The translations under genes and the position numbers were made by a program. From Auricularia sp. M13 (Eukaryota > Basidiomycota > Agaricomycetes > Auriculariales > Auriculariaceae), in contig CM073194.1 in the NCBI GenBank assembly GCA_037042915.1, forward strand, positions 248,001 through 312,000: a stretch of DNA of 64,000 nt, written 5' to 3'. The notes beneath the pieces were generated by a model. That model was not told the origin of the DNA and searched no databases. It saw only the letters and a program-made list of their open reading frames with translations. Shown here in pieces: positions 1-11,138 of this stretch; position 1 is the stretch's first letter, and the number at the start of each line of letters is the position of its first letter.

Positions 1-3000
1 TGGACTCAGGGCGGCCTGCTTAACCCATGGCGAAGGAAGGAAGCACAATATTTCTACCCGTGACACTCTTGAGCGAGCTCTGGGCCACGAGTGTGGGATC
101 GGGTGCTTGGATATCCGAGCGGTGTTCAAGCCGTCACCAAATGTCCCCGGAGTCCATTTGCCTTTGTCTAGCGTCGCTGTGGCGAATTCGTTGATGCCTG
201 CGTTCGCGCCATTGTCACGATGCCTGGCCGCCGATGCCACTTTTACATTTGTTAGCCACACAAACGGTGTGACTGGGAATGTGAATGAGAGCGCAGCGTC
301 TAGGATGCTCGCCTGCCACTTGCCGCTAGCGTTTCTGGCGGAGCACTTACCCGCCCGCCGCCGTCGCGAAGTGGCACTTTGTCATGGCATTGTGGCTGTG
401 GATGGTGCTTCCGTAACCAGTGCTTTGATGTCGCATGTATGTACGGATACGTGCAATTTATTTGTCACTAAGATACAGTGCAACCACGTATTGACTGCTG
501 TCGACTCTGCCTTCCCGCCGTTGCCGTTAGATGGAGAACAGCTTATGCGAGTTGTAGCAGGGTTCTGCGACGGTCTCTCAGTAGCAAAGGTGTCGGAGTC
601 AGGTTGCGTCGTCTGTGGCATGTTGTGCTTGACTGATGACCTTTTGCCTCAAGCGAACATAGTCGATGCGATTCAACGCGTCTTGGATAGGCCTTCTGTC
701 ACTGTCGCCGAGCGCGCCACTGCAGAAGCTGCGATTGAGAGTATCCCCGGTCCAGTTTTGGCACGTAATTGCGCTGGGGTCTGTCCGGCCTGCTATCATG
801 CATTATTGTTGGACCAGATGCCTAAATTCGCGTTAGCCAACGGCATATGGATCGGTGAGGTTCCTGAAGTTCTACGTGGACTAAGTTATGCGGAACGTCT
901 GCTCATTGCGCGTTCTCGGCGTCACCGCTGTATTATGCGGGTGGAAAAATCTGGTATGAATAAACTGCATGGTAATATGATTTGTTACCCGAATCCGTAC
1001 CCCAGGCTGTACGATGTGCTACCTCCGCATCGAGATGAGCTGGACGAACTGTTGGCTGTGGTTTTCACGGGCAACGCTCGTCCTTTGGATGAAGACCGTA
1101 GGAGGATCCCATTGGTTGTGAGGAGGAATCGGGTCATGGCTGCGCTGAATTGGTTGAAGATAAATAATGTCTTGTATAGAGATATAATAATTTCGCATGA
1201 GAATATGGCGTCGTATGAGGATGGTGAAATAGGGCCCTCGCTGATTTATTACGACGATGTGGCTGAGGGTAATCCAGTGGAGTCGAGAGCAGTTAATGAT
1301 TCCGCTGACACACTTGGTACAGATGAAGGAGAATGTGAGTTCGTCGTCACTGGTCTTGCAGCGGACGTCGTCGATATTGACAATTACCACGTTGTTACCG
1401 CCATAGCAGCGCGACACATGCGGAGCGGTAACGCGAAAGCACTTGCTATACCGCATCGTGCACGCCCTGATACTTTGTGGCACAACAGCGACTTGTTTCC
1501 GAGCATGTTCCCTTGGCTTTTTCCTTACGGTGTTGGCGGTATCAAAAACTCTTTAGTCGAGGGCGATATGTCTGAGCATGCGCATAAACGTCACCTGCTG
1601 CTTTACCACGACAAGCGCTTTCAGCTCGACAAGGAATTTGCGCTGTTGGCATTCAACCAGGAGCAAATTACGAAAGGAAGTAAGGCAGGTTCGTTTCTCA
1701 GCTCCAAGACCAAATTTCGTCGTCTGGCAGATCGTCTCATGGCAGTCAGACCTGAAGTATACGGGTCTATCGCAGATAACATGCTCGGAGACCCTACGTG
1801 GAGACCAACTTCGGAACAGGAGAAGGAATGCTTTCAACTTCTGGGTGAATTGGATATGGTAAATTCGCACGTACCTGGTTCGGTAACGAATAAGAGATAT
1901 CAACGAAATGAGTTGTGGTCCCTTCTGTCATACCTCGGGGCACCGACGTGGTTTGTCACTTTCGCACCGTCGGACACGAAGCATCCCCTTTGCCTTTACT
2001 TGGCAAGCACAGAGCTTCCATACGACCAACGGGAGATTAGTCTGCTCAGCGACACCTCCAAGTGGGCCTTGATCGCTAATAACGCGGTCGCGAGTGCCCG
2101 CTTCTTCCATTTCGTCGTCAATCTTTTTATAAAAGAGATACTGCAGTGGGGTGGCCAAGTGCCGGGTCTATTTGGAGATACTGCTGCTTACTACGGTACT
2201 GTCGAACAGCAAGGGCGACTGACGCTGCATTTACATATACTCATCTGGATCCGTAATGCACTGAATCCTGAAACTATCCGCCAACGCCTGTTGGACCCTG
2301 CGTCAGATTTCCAACGCGCAATGATATCGTATCTCGATAGCTGTCATCAGGGTCATTTGATCGAGTCGACGGTCGCTGATACGTTGATTCGGGTTCAGGC
2401 GGAGCGGGCTCATGACTCCACCTATGTTGCCCCAACCGAGAGTTTGCCCAGTCCGTTGACTTGCGCGCCGCACGAGAACCCGTTGTTTGTGCATGAGGTT
2501 AATGACCTGCTAAGTCGCACAAATAAACACAGTTGTGGCAAGCAATGTCGGGAGAAGACACTGACGTGTAAGAGTCGTTTCCCACGGGACATAATCATCA
2601 ACACCCACGTGGATGCGACTGGATATATTCACGTACGGCATGACGAGGCATGGATGAATACGTTCAATCCTGTCCTTAGTTATCTGCTTCGTTGTAATAC
2701 TGATGTCACGTGCCTTTTGAGTGGGACTGCGTTGAAAGCTGTGATTGCGTATGCGACTGATTATATCACGAAAGTCGCTCTGAAGACACCTAGCATGTTT
2801 CAGCTCATACGCAAGCAGCTGTTGCGGCACTCTGCCTTGATAGATTCCGGTGGGGATCGCGTCGAAAGTCAGCGGAAAATTGTGACAGGTGTCATTAACA
2901 GTTTTACTTCCAAGTCCGAGATAGGAGCTCCGTTGGCAGCGAGCTATCTGTTGGACCTGCCTGATCATTATAAGAGCCACAGTTTCAAGACCGTGTATTG

Positions 3001-6000
3001 GCGAGGGTTTGTGTCTGAGGTGCTTTCGGTTTTCCCTGTTGCCGCACCGGGGGTGGAAGGCCTATTTGAGCTTCCCGAGGCGGAGTATAGTGTCCTTGTC
3101 GTTCCAGAGGAGCACGAGGACGGTAGCGTGGAGTTATTGGGCATATCCCCTGTGCAAGATTATATGTTCCGGCCTGCGGAGCATAGCTCATATTGTCTGT
3201 ATGATTGGATTAGGTTGCATCGAAAGTCGAAGCGAAAACCCTCCCGGGTGAGTCACGAAAAGGAGGATTCTGCTGAATATGTAACACTCGATCTCATGGA
3301 AGGCGCAGCAGATTCAAGTTATTATCCTTTGTGTGACGACCATCCACAAGTGTTGACGCATGTAGTGTGTATGGATAACGGCCGGGCAAATGTAGTGCCG
3401 AATTTCGTGGGTGGGACTTTGCCTCGGCGTGAGACTGGGGATCGGGATTATTATTGCTGTACAATGTTGACACTTTTCAAGCCCTGGAGATCTGGACTTG
3501 ACCTCAAGGGTTTGGACGACGCGTGGTGCGATGCCTTCGAAAACCACACATTCAGTATTAGACAGAGGGATGTGATGGATCATTTCAACCTCCGGTATGA
3601 GTGTTTGGACGCTCGAGATGATTACGCCGCAATCAGACTGCGCGCTGAGAGAGGTCAAATGGGCGTTGAAGACGATGCAGCCGATAATAATAACGAAGAA
3701 GATCTGGAGGCATTCCTACCGGTAGATCCCGATGCGGATGCCGATCAATTGGATGATGTAGTATCTGGGAAAAGGCACTCATATCTGCAGCGACAAGCTA
3801 CAGAAATTACACGTGTGCTTAGTTCTCGCGGTTGGACACAACAAAAGCCGTCGGTTGGTTGTGCAGACACTGTACTGGACCGACCGGCGCTGTCGGCGAA
3901 TCAATGGAATAGTCGCATGCAGTTGGCCCGTGCTGGGCGTGGGTTTGTTGACAGAATCGCAGGGTCTGAGCATATTGATGAAGGTCAGAAAGATAGCGGG
4001 AATGACGGGGGGGAGCCTTATCTTATGGATAAGACTAGGTTAGATGCCATGAACATGCGCACGCATCGCGCTCCCAGCGGCTTTTCACCCGACGAGCTTC
4101 TAAGCGAGATGGTAAAGGTCTTCTCTCTAAACGAAGAGCAGGAGCGCGCCTTCAGGCTGGTGGCTCTACATCATTTGCACGGCACGCAAGCACCGTTGCG
4201 AATGTATTTGGCTGGAATGGCAGGAACCGGTAAATCCCGGGTCATCCAAGCGCTGTCCGCATTCTTCGAGCGCATGGGTCAGAGTAGTCGTCTTCTTTTA
4301 TTGGCACCGACGGGTACGGCCGCTGCTAATATAGGTGGGTATACGTATCATAATGCGCTTGGAGTGAACCCGAAAGCGAGTGGACCACACAAGATGAAAC
4401 CATCCGTTCGAAACATATTGGCAGGCGTCAACTACGTGTTCATAGATGAGGTATCCATGATCTCGTGCTCTGATATGAAAACGATATCGGAACGCCTCGC
4501 CATGGTGAACAATAAGCCTGCAGATGCATTCGGTGGTTTCAGCGTCATTTTTGCAGGTGATTTTGCTCAACTACCACCAGTACAAGGTCTCACTCTTTAT
4601 AACTCAACTGTAGGCGTAAAGGGATCGCGTCAGTACGACCAGCGATGTGCCCTTGGTAAATGGGCATGGCTTCAGGTTACTACCGTCGTGATCCTCCGTA
4701 AAAACATGCGTCAGCGCGCGATGAGTGAGAATGACAATCGCTTTCGACGAGCGTTGGAGAATCTGCGGTACAAACAGTGTGATATGGAGGACATCTCGTT
4801 CTTTAAGTCATTGGTTGCAGGACATCCTGACTGCCCCGTTTCATTGGGTGACCCTGAATTTCGTCATTTGTCGTTGATTACTGGTCTAAATTCGCATCGC
4901 GATACTATCAACACGTTGGGATGCCATAAGTTCGCCGCCGATACAAATCAGGAGCTGTCGATGTTTTATTCAGAAGACAGGGTAGCACAGGGCGATGATG
5001 TGTATGGCGGCGCGCGCGGCCGTGGACGGAAGAAATGGTTGACGGAGATCTCTCCCCGTGTGCGTAGATTATTGTGGGGAATACCTCATTACGACTCCTC
5101 TAATGTTCCTGGAACGTTACCTTTATGCAAGGGTATGCCGGTAATAATTAAAAAAAATGTGGCAACTGAGTGCGGTGTCACGAACGGAAGCGAAGGTGTT
5201 GTGGTAGGATGGAGCTCAAAACCTCTTGCAGACGGCAAGCGCACACTTGAGGTCCTATTCGTGCGTTTGACAGACGAGCGCTTGAATGTCACCGTGGAAG
5301 GACTTCCGCCAAACGTGGTTCCAATCTGCGCCGAAGAGACTACCGTAGCTTGCGTACTTCCAGATGGCGATAATCTATCCATTAGACGTCGCCAAGTACC
5401 CGTGCTACCAAATTTCGCAATGACGGATTACGCGAGCCAGGGGAAAACACGTGACTTCAATGCCGTCGATCTCATGAACCTTCATACTCATCTAGCGTAC
5501 TATACCGCGCTTTCGCGTAGCGCATTCGCAAGCCGTACTATCATATTGCAATCGTTTGCTACTACAAAGATGAGCGGGGGACTGTCACGTGATTTGATGG
5601 CGGAGTTTCGCGACATCGAAATTTTGAATGACATCACTAGGATGGAGTACCAGGGTATTCTTCCAGCATCTGTCGTGTCGCAAGTGAGATATTCGCGGAT
5701 AGCTCAGTTTGTATATAGTCTGGGTCTGAGTTACCGTCCTATCGACACGCCCAGCAGTTTGAATTGGTCGATGAAGGAGGCCCATGACATGCTGTTTAGA
5801 ACAATCGATCCATCCGTTATTAATGCTGACTCTTCAGAACTTGTCCCTGCTCCTCCTCGAAAGCGTAAGCGCGAGGATGATATCACTGCAGCCCGTAAGC
5901 GTGCAGATCATGTCGGACCGCAGTACGGCTCATTTCCATCAAATGTCATGGGCTTGATGTGGGATAAGACAAATTGGAGCTGCGCCTATGACGCTGTCTT

Positions 6001-6760
6001 TGGTCTATTATATCATGTGTGGCTACCCAGGCCGCGAGATACAGGAATGTTCCTATCCTCGATAGGTTCCATCGGCGCAGCCCTAGTTACTGGTATGCAG
6101 AAAACCGCGGCAAAAACGGTTACGTTTGAGAAGGTTCGTGACGATATTCGCAGGTCGCTTTATTCACTGTATCCTCAGGCATTTCCCTACGGTGCTGTTG
6201 GCGCCTCCGTGTTCGATGTTGCTCAGGCGATACTGTATTCGCCAACAGCTGTGACCGAGACACGGGTTCGTTGCGCGAGGTGCGGTGGCGAAGGTGTCCA
6301 CTATGGAAATCACGGCGGCGTTGTGTCAGTGCCGTCGTATAATAGAGTCGCAGACCACGTTTCAGCTCGATTTGCGGGCGCCATGGCTGGTGTACCGTGT
6401 TGTGCTGAGTTTACACCAGTTGAGCCAGTCATAGTGAATGCACCATTAATTCTCGCGATTTCGAATGCTATGGAACCAGGCATAGGGTGCACCACCGTTC
6501 CGCCGCTTAGCATGCAAGTATGTGGAACAACCTGGAGGTTGCACGGGCTGGTTTACTACGGCAAGTTCCATTTTGTGAGTAGGCGTATAGGTCGCGATGG
6601 TAGTTCGTGGACACATGATGGAATGCAATATGGCGGTAGGTGGGTTTTGGAGAGTAATGAACTATCCAAAGAGGCTGATTTCCTCACCAAATGTGTCGAT
6701 AACCTTGGTTTCGCGTTTGACCTGGTTATGACGCTTTACGTCCGCGATGTAGTGAATTGA
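1..6760 (+). CDS. Helitron Rep/Pif1-helicase protein with C-terminal cysteine-peptidase-like domain (5' end cut by window)
   Basis: One uninterrupted frame is open from base 2 to the TGA at 6758-6760. The first in-window ATG in frame is at 194, but the frame is open to the edge, so the true start may lie outside. Seen in order: a long N-terminal region; an HUH-like motif TLHLHILIWI (His codons 2228 and 2234); the Rep tyrosine motif YATDYITK (Tyr codons 2750 and 2762); an acidic linker near 3670-3780; a Pif1-type SF1B helicase with Walker A GMAGTGKS (4214-4237) and Walker B VFIDEVSMIS (about 4437); a basic PRKRKRED stretch (about 5860). The C-terminus has NWSCAYDA (Cys codon 5981), a zinc-ribbon-like RCARCG, and KFHFVSRR (His codon 6569), resembling ubiquitin-protease Cys and His boxes. 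Rolling-circle transposition is the known role of Rep-Hel proteins; the peptidase call is inference. No frameshift is visible, so the element may be young. Confidence 0.9.
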   Translation, partial: GLRAACLTHGEGRKHNISTRDTLERALGHECGIGCLDIRAVFKPSPNVPGVHLPLSSVAVANSLMPAFAPLSRCLAADATFTFVSHTNGVTGNVNESAASRMLACHLPLAFLAEHLPARRRREVALCHGIVAVDGASVTSALMSHVCTDTCNLFVTKIQCNHVLTAVDSAFPPLPLDGEQLMRVVAGFCDGLSVAKVSESGCVVCGMLCLTDDLLPQANIVDAIQRVLDRPSVTVAERATAEAAIESIPGPVLARNCAGVCPACYHALLLDQMPKFALANGIWIGEVPEVLRGLSYAERLLIARSRRHRCIMRVEKSGMNKLHGNMICYPNPYPRLYDVLPPHRDELDELLAVVFTGNARPLDEDRRRIPLVVRRNRVMAALNWLKINNVLYRDIIISHENMASYEDGEIGPSLIYYDDVAEGNPVESRAVNDSADTLGTDEGECEFVVTGLAADVVDIDNYHVVTAIAARHMRSGNAKALAIPHRARPDTLWHNSDLFPSMFPWLFPYGVGGIKNSLVEGDMSEHAHKRHLLLYHDKRFQLDKEFALLAFNQEQITKGSKAGSFLSSKTKFRRLADRLMAVRPEVYGSIADNMLGDPTWRPTSEQEKECFQLLGELDMVNSHVPGSVTNKRYQRNELWSLLSYLGAPTWFVTFAPSDTKHPLCLYLASTELPYDQREISLLSDTSKWALIANNAVASARFFHFVVNLFIKEILQWGGQVPGLFGDTAAYYGTVEQQGRLTLHLHILIWIRNALNPETIRQRLLDPASDFQRAMISYLDSCHQGHLIESTVADTLIRVQAERAHDSTYVAPTESLPSPLTCAPHENPLFVHEVNDLLSRTNKHSCGKQCREKTLTCKSRFPRDIIINTHVDATGYIHVRHDEAWMNTFNPVLSYLLRCNTDVTCLLSGTALKAVIAYATDYITKVALKTPSMFQLIRKQLLRHSALIDSGGDRVESQRKIVTGVINSFTSKSEIGAPLAASYLLDLPDHYKSHSFKTVYWRGFVSEVLSVFPVAAPGVEGLFELPEAEYSVLVVPEEHEDGSVELLGISPVQDYMFRPAEHSSYCLYDWIRLHRKSKRKPSRVSHEKEDSAEYVTLDLMEGAADSSYYPLCDDHPQVLTHVVCMDNGRANVVPNFVGGTLPRRETGDRDYYCCTMLTLFKPWRSGLDLKGLDDAWCDAFENHTFSIRQRDVMDHFNLRYECLDARDDYAAIRLRAERGQMGVEDDAADNNNEEDLEAFLPVDPDADADQLDDVVSGKRHSYLQRQATEITRVLSSRGWTQQKPSVGCADTVLDRPALSANQWNSRMQLARAGRGFVDRIAGSEHIDEGQKDSGNDGGEPYLMDKTRLDAMNMRTHRAPSGFSPDELLSEMVKVFSLNEEQERAFRLVALHHLHGTQAPLRMYLAGMAGTGKSRVIQALSAFFERMGQSSRLLLLAPTGTAAANIGGYTYHNALGVNPKASGPHKMKPSVRNILAGVNYVFIDEVSMISCSDMKTISERLAMVNNKPADAFGGFSVIFAGDFAQLPPVQGLTLYNSTVGVKGSRQYDQRCALGKWAWLQVTTVVILRKNMRQRAMSENDNRFRRALENLRYKQCDMEDISFFKSLVAGHPDCPVSLGDPEFRHLSLITGLNSHRDTINTLGCHKFAADTNQELSMFYSEDRVAQGDDVYGGARGRGRKKWLTEISPRVRRLLWGIPHYDSSNVPGTLPLCKGMPVIIKKNVATECGVTNGSEGVVVGWSSKPLADGKRTLEVLFVRLTDERLNVTVEGLPPNVVPICAEETTVACVLPDGDNLSIRRRQVPVLPNFAMTDYASQGKTRDFNAVDLMNLHTHLAYYTALSRSAFASRTIILQSFATTKMSGGLSRDLMAEFRDIEILNDITRMEYQGILPASVVSQVRYSRIAQFVYSLGLSYRPIDTPSSLNWSMKEAHDMLFRTIDPSVINADSSELVPAPPRKRKREDDITAARKRADHVGPQYGSFPSNVMGLMWDKTNWSCAYDAVFGLLYHVWLPRPRDTGMFLSSIGSIGAALVTGMQKTAAKTVTFEKVRDDIRRSLYSLYPQAFPYGAVGASVFDVAQAILYSPTAVTETRVRCARCGGEGVHYGNHGGVVSVPSYNRVADHVSARFAGAMAGVPCCAEFTPVEPVIVNAPLILAISNAMEPGIGCTTVPPLSMQVCGTTWRLHGLVYYGKFHFVSRRIGRDGSSWTHDGMQYGGRWVLESNELSKEADFLTKCVDNLGFAFDLVMTLYVRDVVN

Positions 6761-7118
6761 GGTGATTGTCTGTCGCGATCGTCTGTCCGTCGATCCCAGG
6801 GAACAGTGATGTGTAATTCGCCTTGATACAGTGCGGAATATGTTTTAAATGGAATGTTGTTTGGGTTGCATTGTTGCCGCCCTCTCTAATAGTGTCTTCC
6901 ACCAGTCGCTGGCCGGCTGACGTAAACGTCGCGGTACGCGGTCCTGGGGTATCAGTGGCTGTGCAAAATCCCACGATCACACCGGCGCAGACATTTGCAT
7001 CGATGTCCTTAATCGATGTCCTTAGTGTCGGTATGCTTGTGCTTTTCAGGGGATATATAACTCAGCGTCGTCGAGGTTAATGATGCGTGCGATAGTTATG
7101 GTCATACAAGTTGTCAGT
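6761..7118. other. Convergent gap between the Helitron ORF and the zinc-finger gene
   Basis: I see no ORF with family resemblance here. I looked for a Helitron 3' end (a GC-rich hairpin just before a CTRR terminus) and could not identify a convincing one here or further right, so the right border of the Helitron is undefined. Confidence 0.4.
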
Positions 7119-9025
7119 TCAGGGACATAGTCTTTCCACGTGCATGGCCTCGCAATCCGGGTCGTGTTTCCAATGCACGCTGCGGAGGTAGATCGTGGGG
7201 AACCGTTTCGTGCATCCGCCGAGACATAGAAAAGGCATATAGGCACTGTGGGTCGACCGGTGCTTTTCGGCCGCGCGATGGGAGCGGAAACGTTCTGGAC
7301 ATTCGGTGCAAACCAGCAGAGAGCGCTCGGCAGGATGTACCATTTTGCGCCTGCTATGCCTTGTGTTCGTAATGAGTGCATCGTTGTACCAGAACTGATC
7401 GACGGGGTCCGTTAGAGCTGGTGAGTCGCCGCGCGTTGAGTCGCCGCGCGTTGAGTCGCCGCGCGTTGCGGCGATTGACTCCACCCCGTTCGATGTCTCG
7501 TAAAATGCAAGCTCATCGGCAGCCTGTAGACCTGGTCCATTGGGTGCGTTCTGGTGTGGCGCGCATCGAGTCGGTAAAGTCTCGTGTGCTGCGGGTAGTT
7601 CTGTGTGTGGTGACGAATCTCTTTCGCTGTGGCGAAAACCCCACTCTTCGAGCCGGACGTGTTGGAGGTTTGTGGTCTCGTACACGGTGTCGGACATTAT
7701 CTCGCGCGTCGGCGGCTGTACGGGCGAGTCATATATCTTAGAACCTGCGTCGTTCATGGCGACTGGAGCGTCGCAGCCGTGAAGGGGTCCTGTTGAGTTG
7801 AAATGCATCGTTGACTGGTCCTAAGCGAGCGTGAACATTTTTCGTTTATAATAGAAACATTCGCGTCACCTGTGTTCTCTTCTCTCCCAGCGACGGGACT
7901 TCCACGTAGAAGGTGGCGGGGTCGAATACATATTGTGGCAAGAGTAGCAGGTCGCGTTGAGTATACCCCGGGATTTGCAGGTCAAACAGAGGCCATGACG
8001 GCGGGTTGGCAGAGTAGGTATCTTCGGGATATGTAAACATGTTGCAGTCGTGGTGTATCTGCGCGAGTGAGCTGAACACGGCAGAATGGGTTGGGAAATG
8101 CTCTGCATGGGAATTTGAACTCAGAATCTTCTCGTACAGGTGGTCAGGAGACGTACGTGCAGCAGAGGGTACAGCCGCGACGGCGAGAGTAGGATGAGAC
8201 GTAGGCCCCGGCTTCGTTTCGGCGACAGCGAGACCAGGATGAGACGTGGGCGGCGGCTTTGTTTCGATTGCTGGAGCACGTGTGCAGCTGGGGTGCTCGC
8301 TTCGTGCGGGAAGCAGCAACTCGCCAATCTGGGCGAGAGTTCGAAAATGCTGGCCATAGTCTATCCCGTGCTGATTGGGCTCTGAATAATCATACGCAAC
8401 TGTCGATTGAAACACGTTAGAGTGATGTGTTCGCTTTCACGGAGAATTCAGACGCACCGACGTCCCAGTGTTCGTCAGGCTTTCCATCCAACCCCTCGGT
8501 ACGTATCCTCGACGCGCGTTTCCTAATCCAGGGTACCACAGGACTTTGCGACTTTGTAATGTCGCGTGGATATGGGGCGCGAAGGACATAAGTCAACAAC
8601 CCCTGTGCAGCGTTATTATCAGCGGTACGAATGCGTAACACGACATGTACGTTTTGCTTGCGACATCCCGGAGCGTTCTCTCCTCGTAAGCCATCCCTCT
8701 GCCCGAGAAACGACGCCATGAGGTGGAGCATGGCAAGTCGAGGACGAAACAAGCATACCATTCGGCCTTTTGGGTTGTACGGTGTCACAAAAACTTGCCC
8801 GGGACGCACGTTCGATTTGTCCGTCGAGTTCAGATATCGATGGGAAACGGGAAGTCGGCCACGAGAGGCGTATGTGGCGATGACTTGAGCATCATCGTGG
8901 TCCCTGTTAAAACACAGAGTCAGGCGGGCCTCCGCCACATCTCTGTGGACGGCGCACTCTATGCGGAAGTTCTCTAACGTTGGCTGGAGGACGTCGTCCG
9001 CTGATTTGAGTGCCTGTTTTGGCAT
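7119..9025 (-). CDS. C2H2 zinc-finger protein, three exons, 593 aa
   Basis: Three minus-strand reading frames join with good splice sites: exon 1 9025-8458 (ATG at 9025), exon 2 8381-7870, exon 3 7820-7119. Donors are gtgcgt and gtgacg, acceptors ttcag and cttag, and the phases agree (568, 512 and 702 bases, 593 codons plus stop). The C-terminal 65 residues carry a C2H2 finger (VCTECPERFRSHRAAEKHRSTH) followed by a second, degenerate finger-like CLGGC...H...H stretch, so DNA or RNA binding is likely. The middle has a duplicated ETKPxPTSHPxLAVA segment, and exon 3 has a tandem TRGDS repeat. Exon 1 resembles nothing I recognise. It runs toward the Helitron ORF, 358 bases away, and could be cargo or a host gene; the sequence does not decide. 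Additional 5' exons cannot be excluded. Confidence 0.7.
7424..7468. repeat. 15-bp tandem repeat, three units, inside the zinc-finger gene
   Basis: The unit gagtcgccgcgcgtt occurs three times in a row. The unit length is a multiple of three, and on the minus strand it encodes three TRGDS pentapeptides in frame, so copy-number change keeps the reading frame. Confidence 0.85.
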
Positions 9026-9321
9026 ATCGAGGGCTAATGGATGAGTAGGTTGCAGACAGGAAGATGAGTAGGTTGGGGACAGGAAGAAAGCTGCGGAGTA
9101 GGCCGTTCAAACATGGGCGAAGTGTCTAGACGGCGACGTCCGATGTGCCTTTATGATTCAGTCGGATTGAGAGTAGCACAAGTTACTTGGTTTGCTCGCT
9201 CTTGTACAGGTCATTCAGATTTGGAATAAGGTCGGGCTTATGGTGTACGAGTATGGAATTGACTCGTCATCTGGTCAGAACGCGGTCCCACCTGCTGTTA
9301 TTACCTAGTAACCAATCCTTA

Positions 9322-9487
9322 CAGCTATGTTCAAAACTATAGACCCCACGGCTGATTTCAGCGTTTTGACGCGGCGAGGTGGCGCCTACCACACGAGGTA
9401 TCCTAAGCGAGCAGCCAGCCAATCCGCTGGCGAGTTCCGACGTAGTTCACTTTTTTCGGAAGGGGTCTATCGTTATGAACATAGCTG
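9322..9487. mobile_element. MITE-like element, 166 bp, TA target duplication
   Basis: The left end starts cagctatgttca and the right end is its near-perfect inverse. The arms 9319-9347 and 9462-9490 match at about 27 of 29 positions when one is reverse-complemented. A TA dinucleotide lies directly outside both ends (9320-9321 and 9488-9489), the target duplication made by Tc1/mariner/pogo-type transposases. There is no coding capacity, so it would depend on a transposase elsewhere. Confidence 0.7.
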
Positions 9488-10978
9488 TAACCCCGGACCG
9501 GTCATCGGCGCCGGGCGAGAATCTACCCTGTCAGACTGTCGTTTGGACAAACCGTGAGACTGCAGCTCTGAGAAACGTTGGCAGTTGAGAGTTGCGAACA
9601 TAGCTGCATGAAACTACACTATGGGGGCAGGGGTTGATGACGCAGCGCCGACCAGTTTGTATGCAAAACAAATCAGTTTTCAGTGACACGCGCAGGGCGC
9701 ATGATCCGGAACTTACCGCGTGTCAGAGATTGGCGCCGGATGAGGCTGGAAACTTCGACGAATCGAGAAGTCAATCGGGGTGTATAAGAACGCTCTCAGC
9801 ACGGGTACCCCCCGTGGCGGAAGTTGATGGCGTAGGGATTTTACGTGACATCCCAGTGACTATAACTCATGGCAAAAAAAATTGATTTTTGTTCGTTCAC
9901 CGTGGCAGCAACAAGTAGAATTTATATTAAATGGCATCATGCGGTCGTCAGCCTCGGGCGTACGGCGACTAACTGCGAGTGCTGTGTGATCACTATGAAT
10001 GCCTCGTCGATGTGTGAGGCGTCGCAGTTGTCGAAGTCACCATTCGCGGCGAACTTGCAAACCAGAACGTCGCCAATGGGAGGAACTGCTGTGGCGGACA
10101 TGGCGAAGTGCCCAGTGGCCGTGCGAACTTGATAGCTGTTGGCTGTATTGTTTGCACTCGGCTGGAGGCATATAATGAGATATCTGGTCAATTAGACCGG
10201 TTAGTGCGATGATACGACGCGTAAATTTAAATTATGGTGCACACGTGCCTCGAGAATGTTCCACCTTCACGGGGGATGCGAATCGGTTCTGGGGCCCAGG
10301 TATATCCATTTCGTGGCAAGGGGTACAGTCCAGGGCGAATTGTGTATCGCATGATTATTTCACCGGCTGTACTAGTAGCGGTATGTCGTGCGACGTAAAC
10401 CGTGTGAATGCGTGGTTCGCCTGCTGCTGGAAAGAGGATGGCCCCAAAGGATGTGGTCATCGTGATGTGCTTTGGCACTATGGGTATGACAGACGCCACA
10501 CAGATTGTTGCACGGCTACATATATGTGCTCCGCACTGCGATGCTAAGCTTCAGTTGCCCGAAGATCGGTCGTTATGACAGCATTCAAGGCCGCCGATCA
10601 CCTCCGGTAAGGACCCGCTCGCCTCTGTGCGGGGTTGAAACTTTGTTGACGTGTATTCTGCCTTCTGATGCAGAGTCGGCGCTCAGGCGGCGGAGCAACC
10701 ACAGGCGCTCATGTCACAGGGCCAACTGCGGGCGCTGTGTGGAAGAATGGTACATGGTTCTCGACTGTGATGCACATATTGGCTGCGTCCGACCTCTTGC
10801 GCGGGCCTGCCTGCGTGTGACAGCGTCGGTGGCATGTCTGTTCATTGCAGGCTTGAACCAGTATCGTTTGCCGGCACGCGCGACGCTTATTAGTTGGTGC
10901 CTGTACATTGCTTACATAGATCGTCCGGCAACTGTATAAGCTAGGTTCCAATGTTTGCCCGTTAATGGCAGTTGCTTA

Positions 10979-11138
10979 CTGTACCGTATCGACCGTAGGT
11001 TCATTCCCACGGGGTCCGATAAAATTTATCTAATCTTTGTGAGCCTCGATAAGAGATCGCGGTCGATTCCGCACATCAAACCTTACTTTTCTGAGGTAGG
11101 CGTTACGCGTTACTGAACCTACGGTCGATACGGTACAG
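10979..11138. mobile_element. MITE-like element, 160 bp, perfect 25-bp inverted repeats, TA target duplication
   Basis: Bases 10977-11003 and 11114-11140 are exact reverse complements over 27 bases, including a TA at each outer edge. Reading the TAs as target-site duplication leaves perfect 25-base terminal repeats starting ctgtaccgtatcgaccg. The interior is about 110 bases and non-coding. Perfect arms suggest recent mobility. The ends differ from those of the 9.3 kb element, so this is a separate family with the same TA target preference. Confidence 0.8.
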
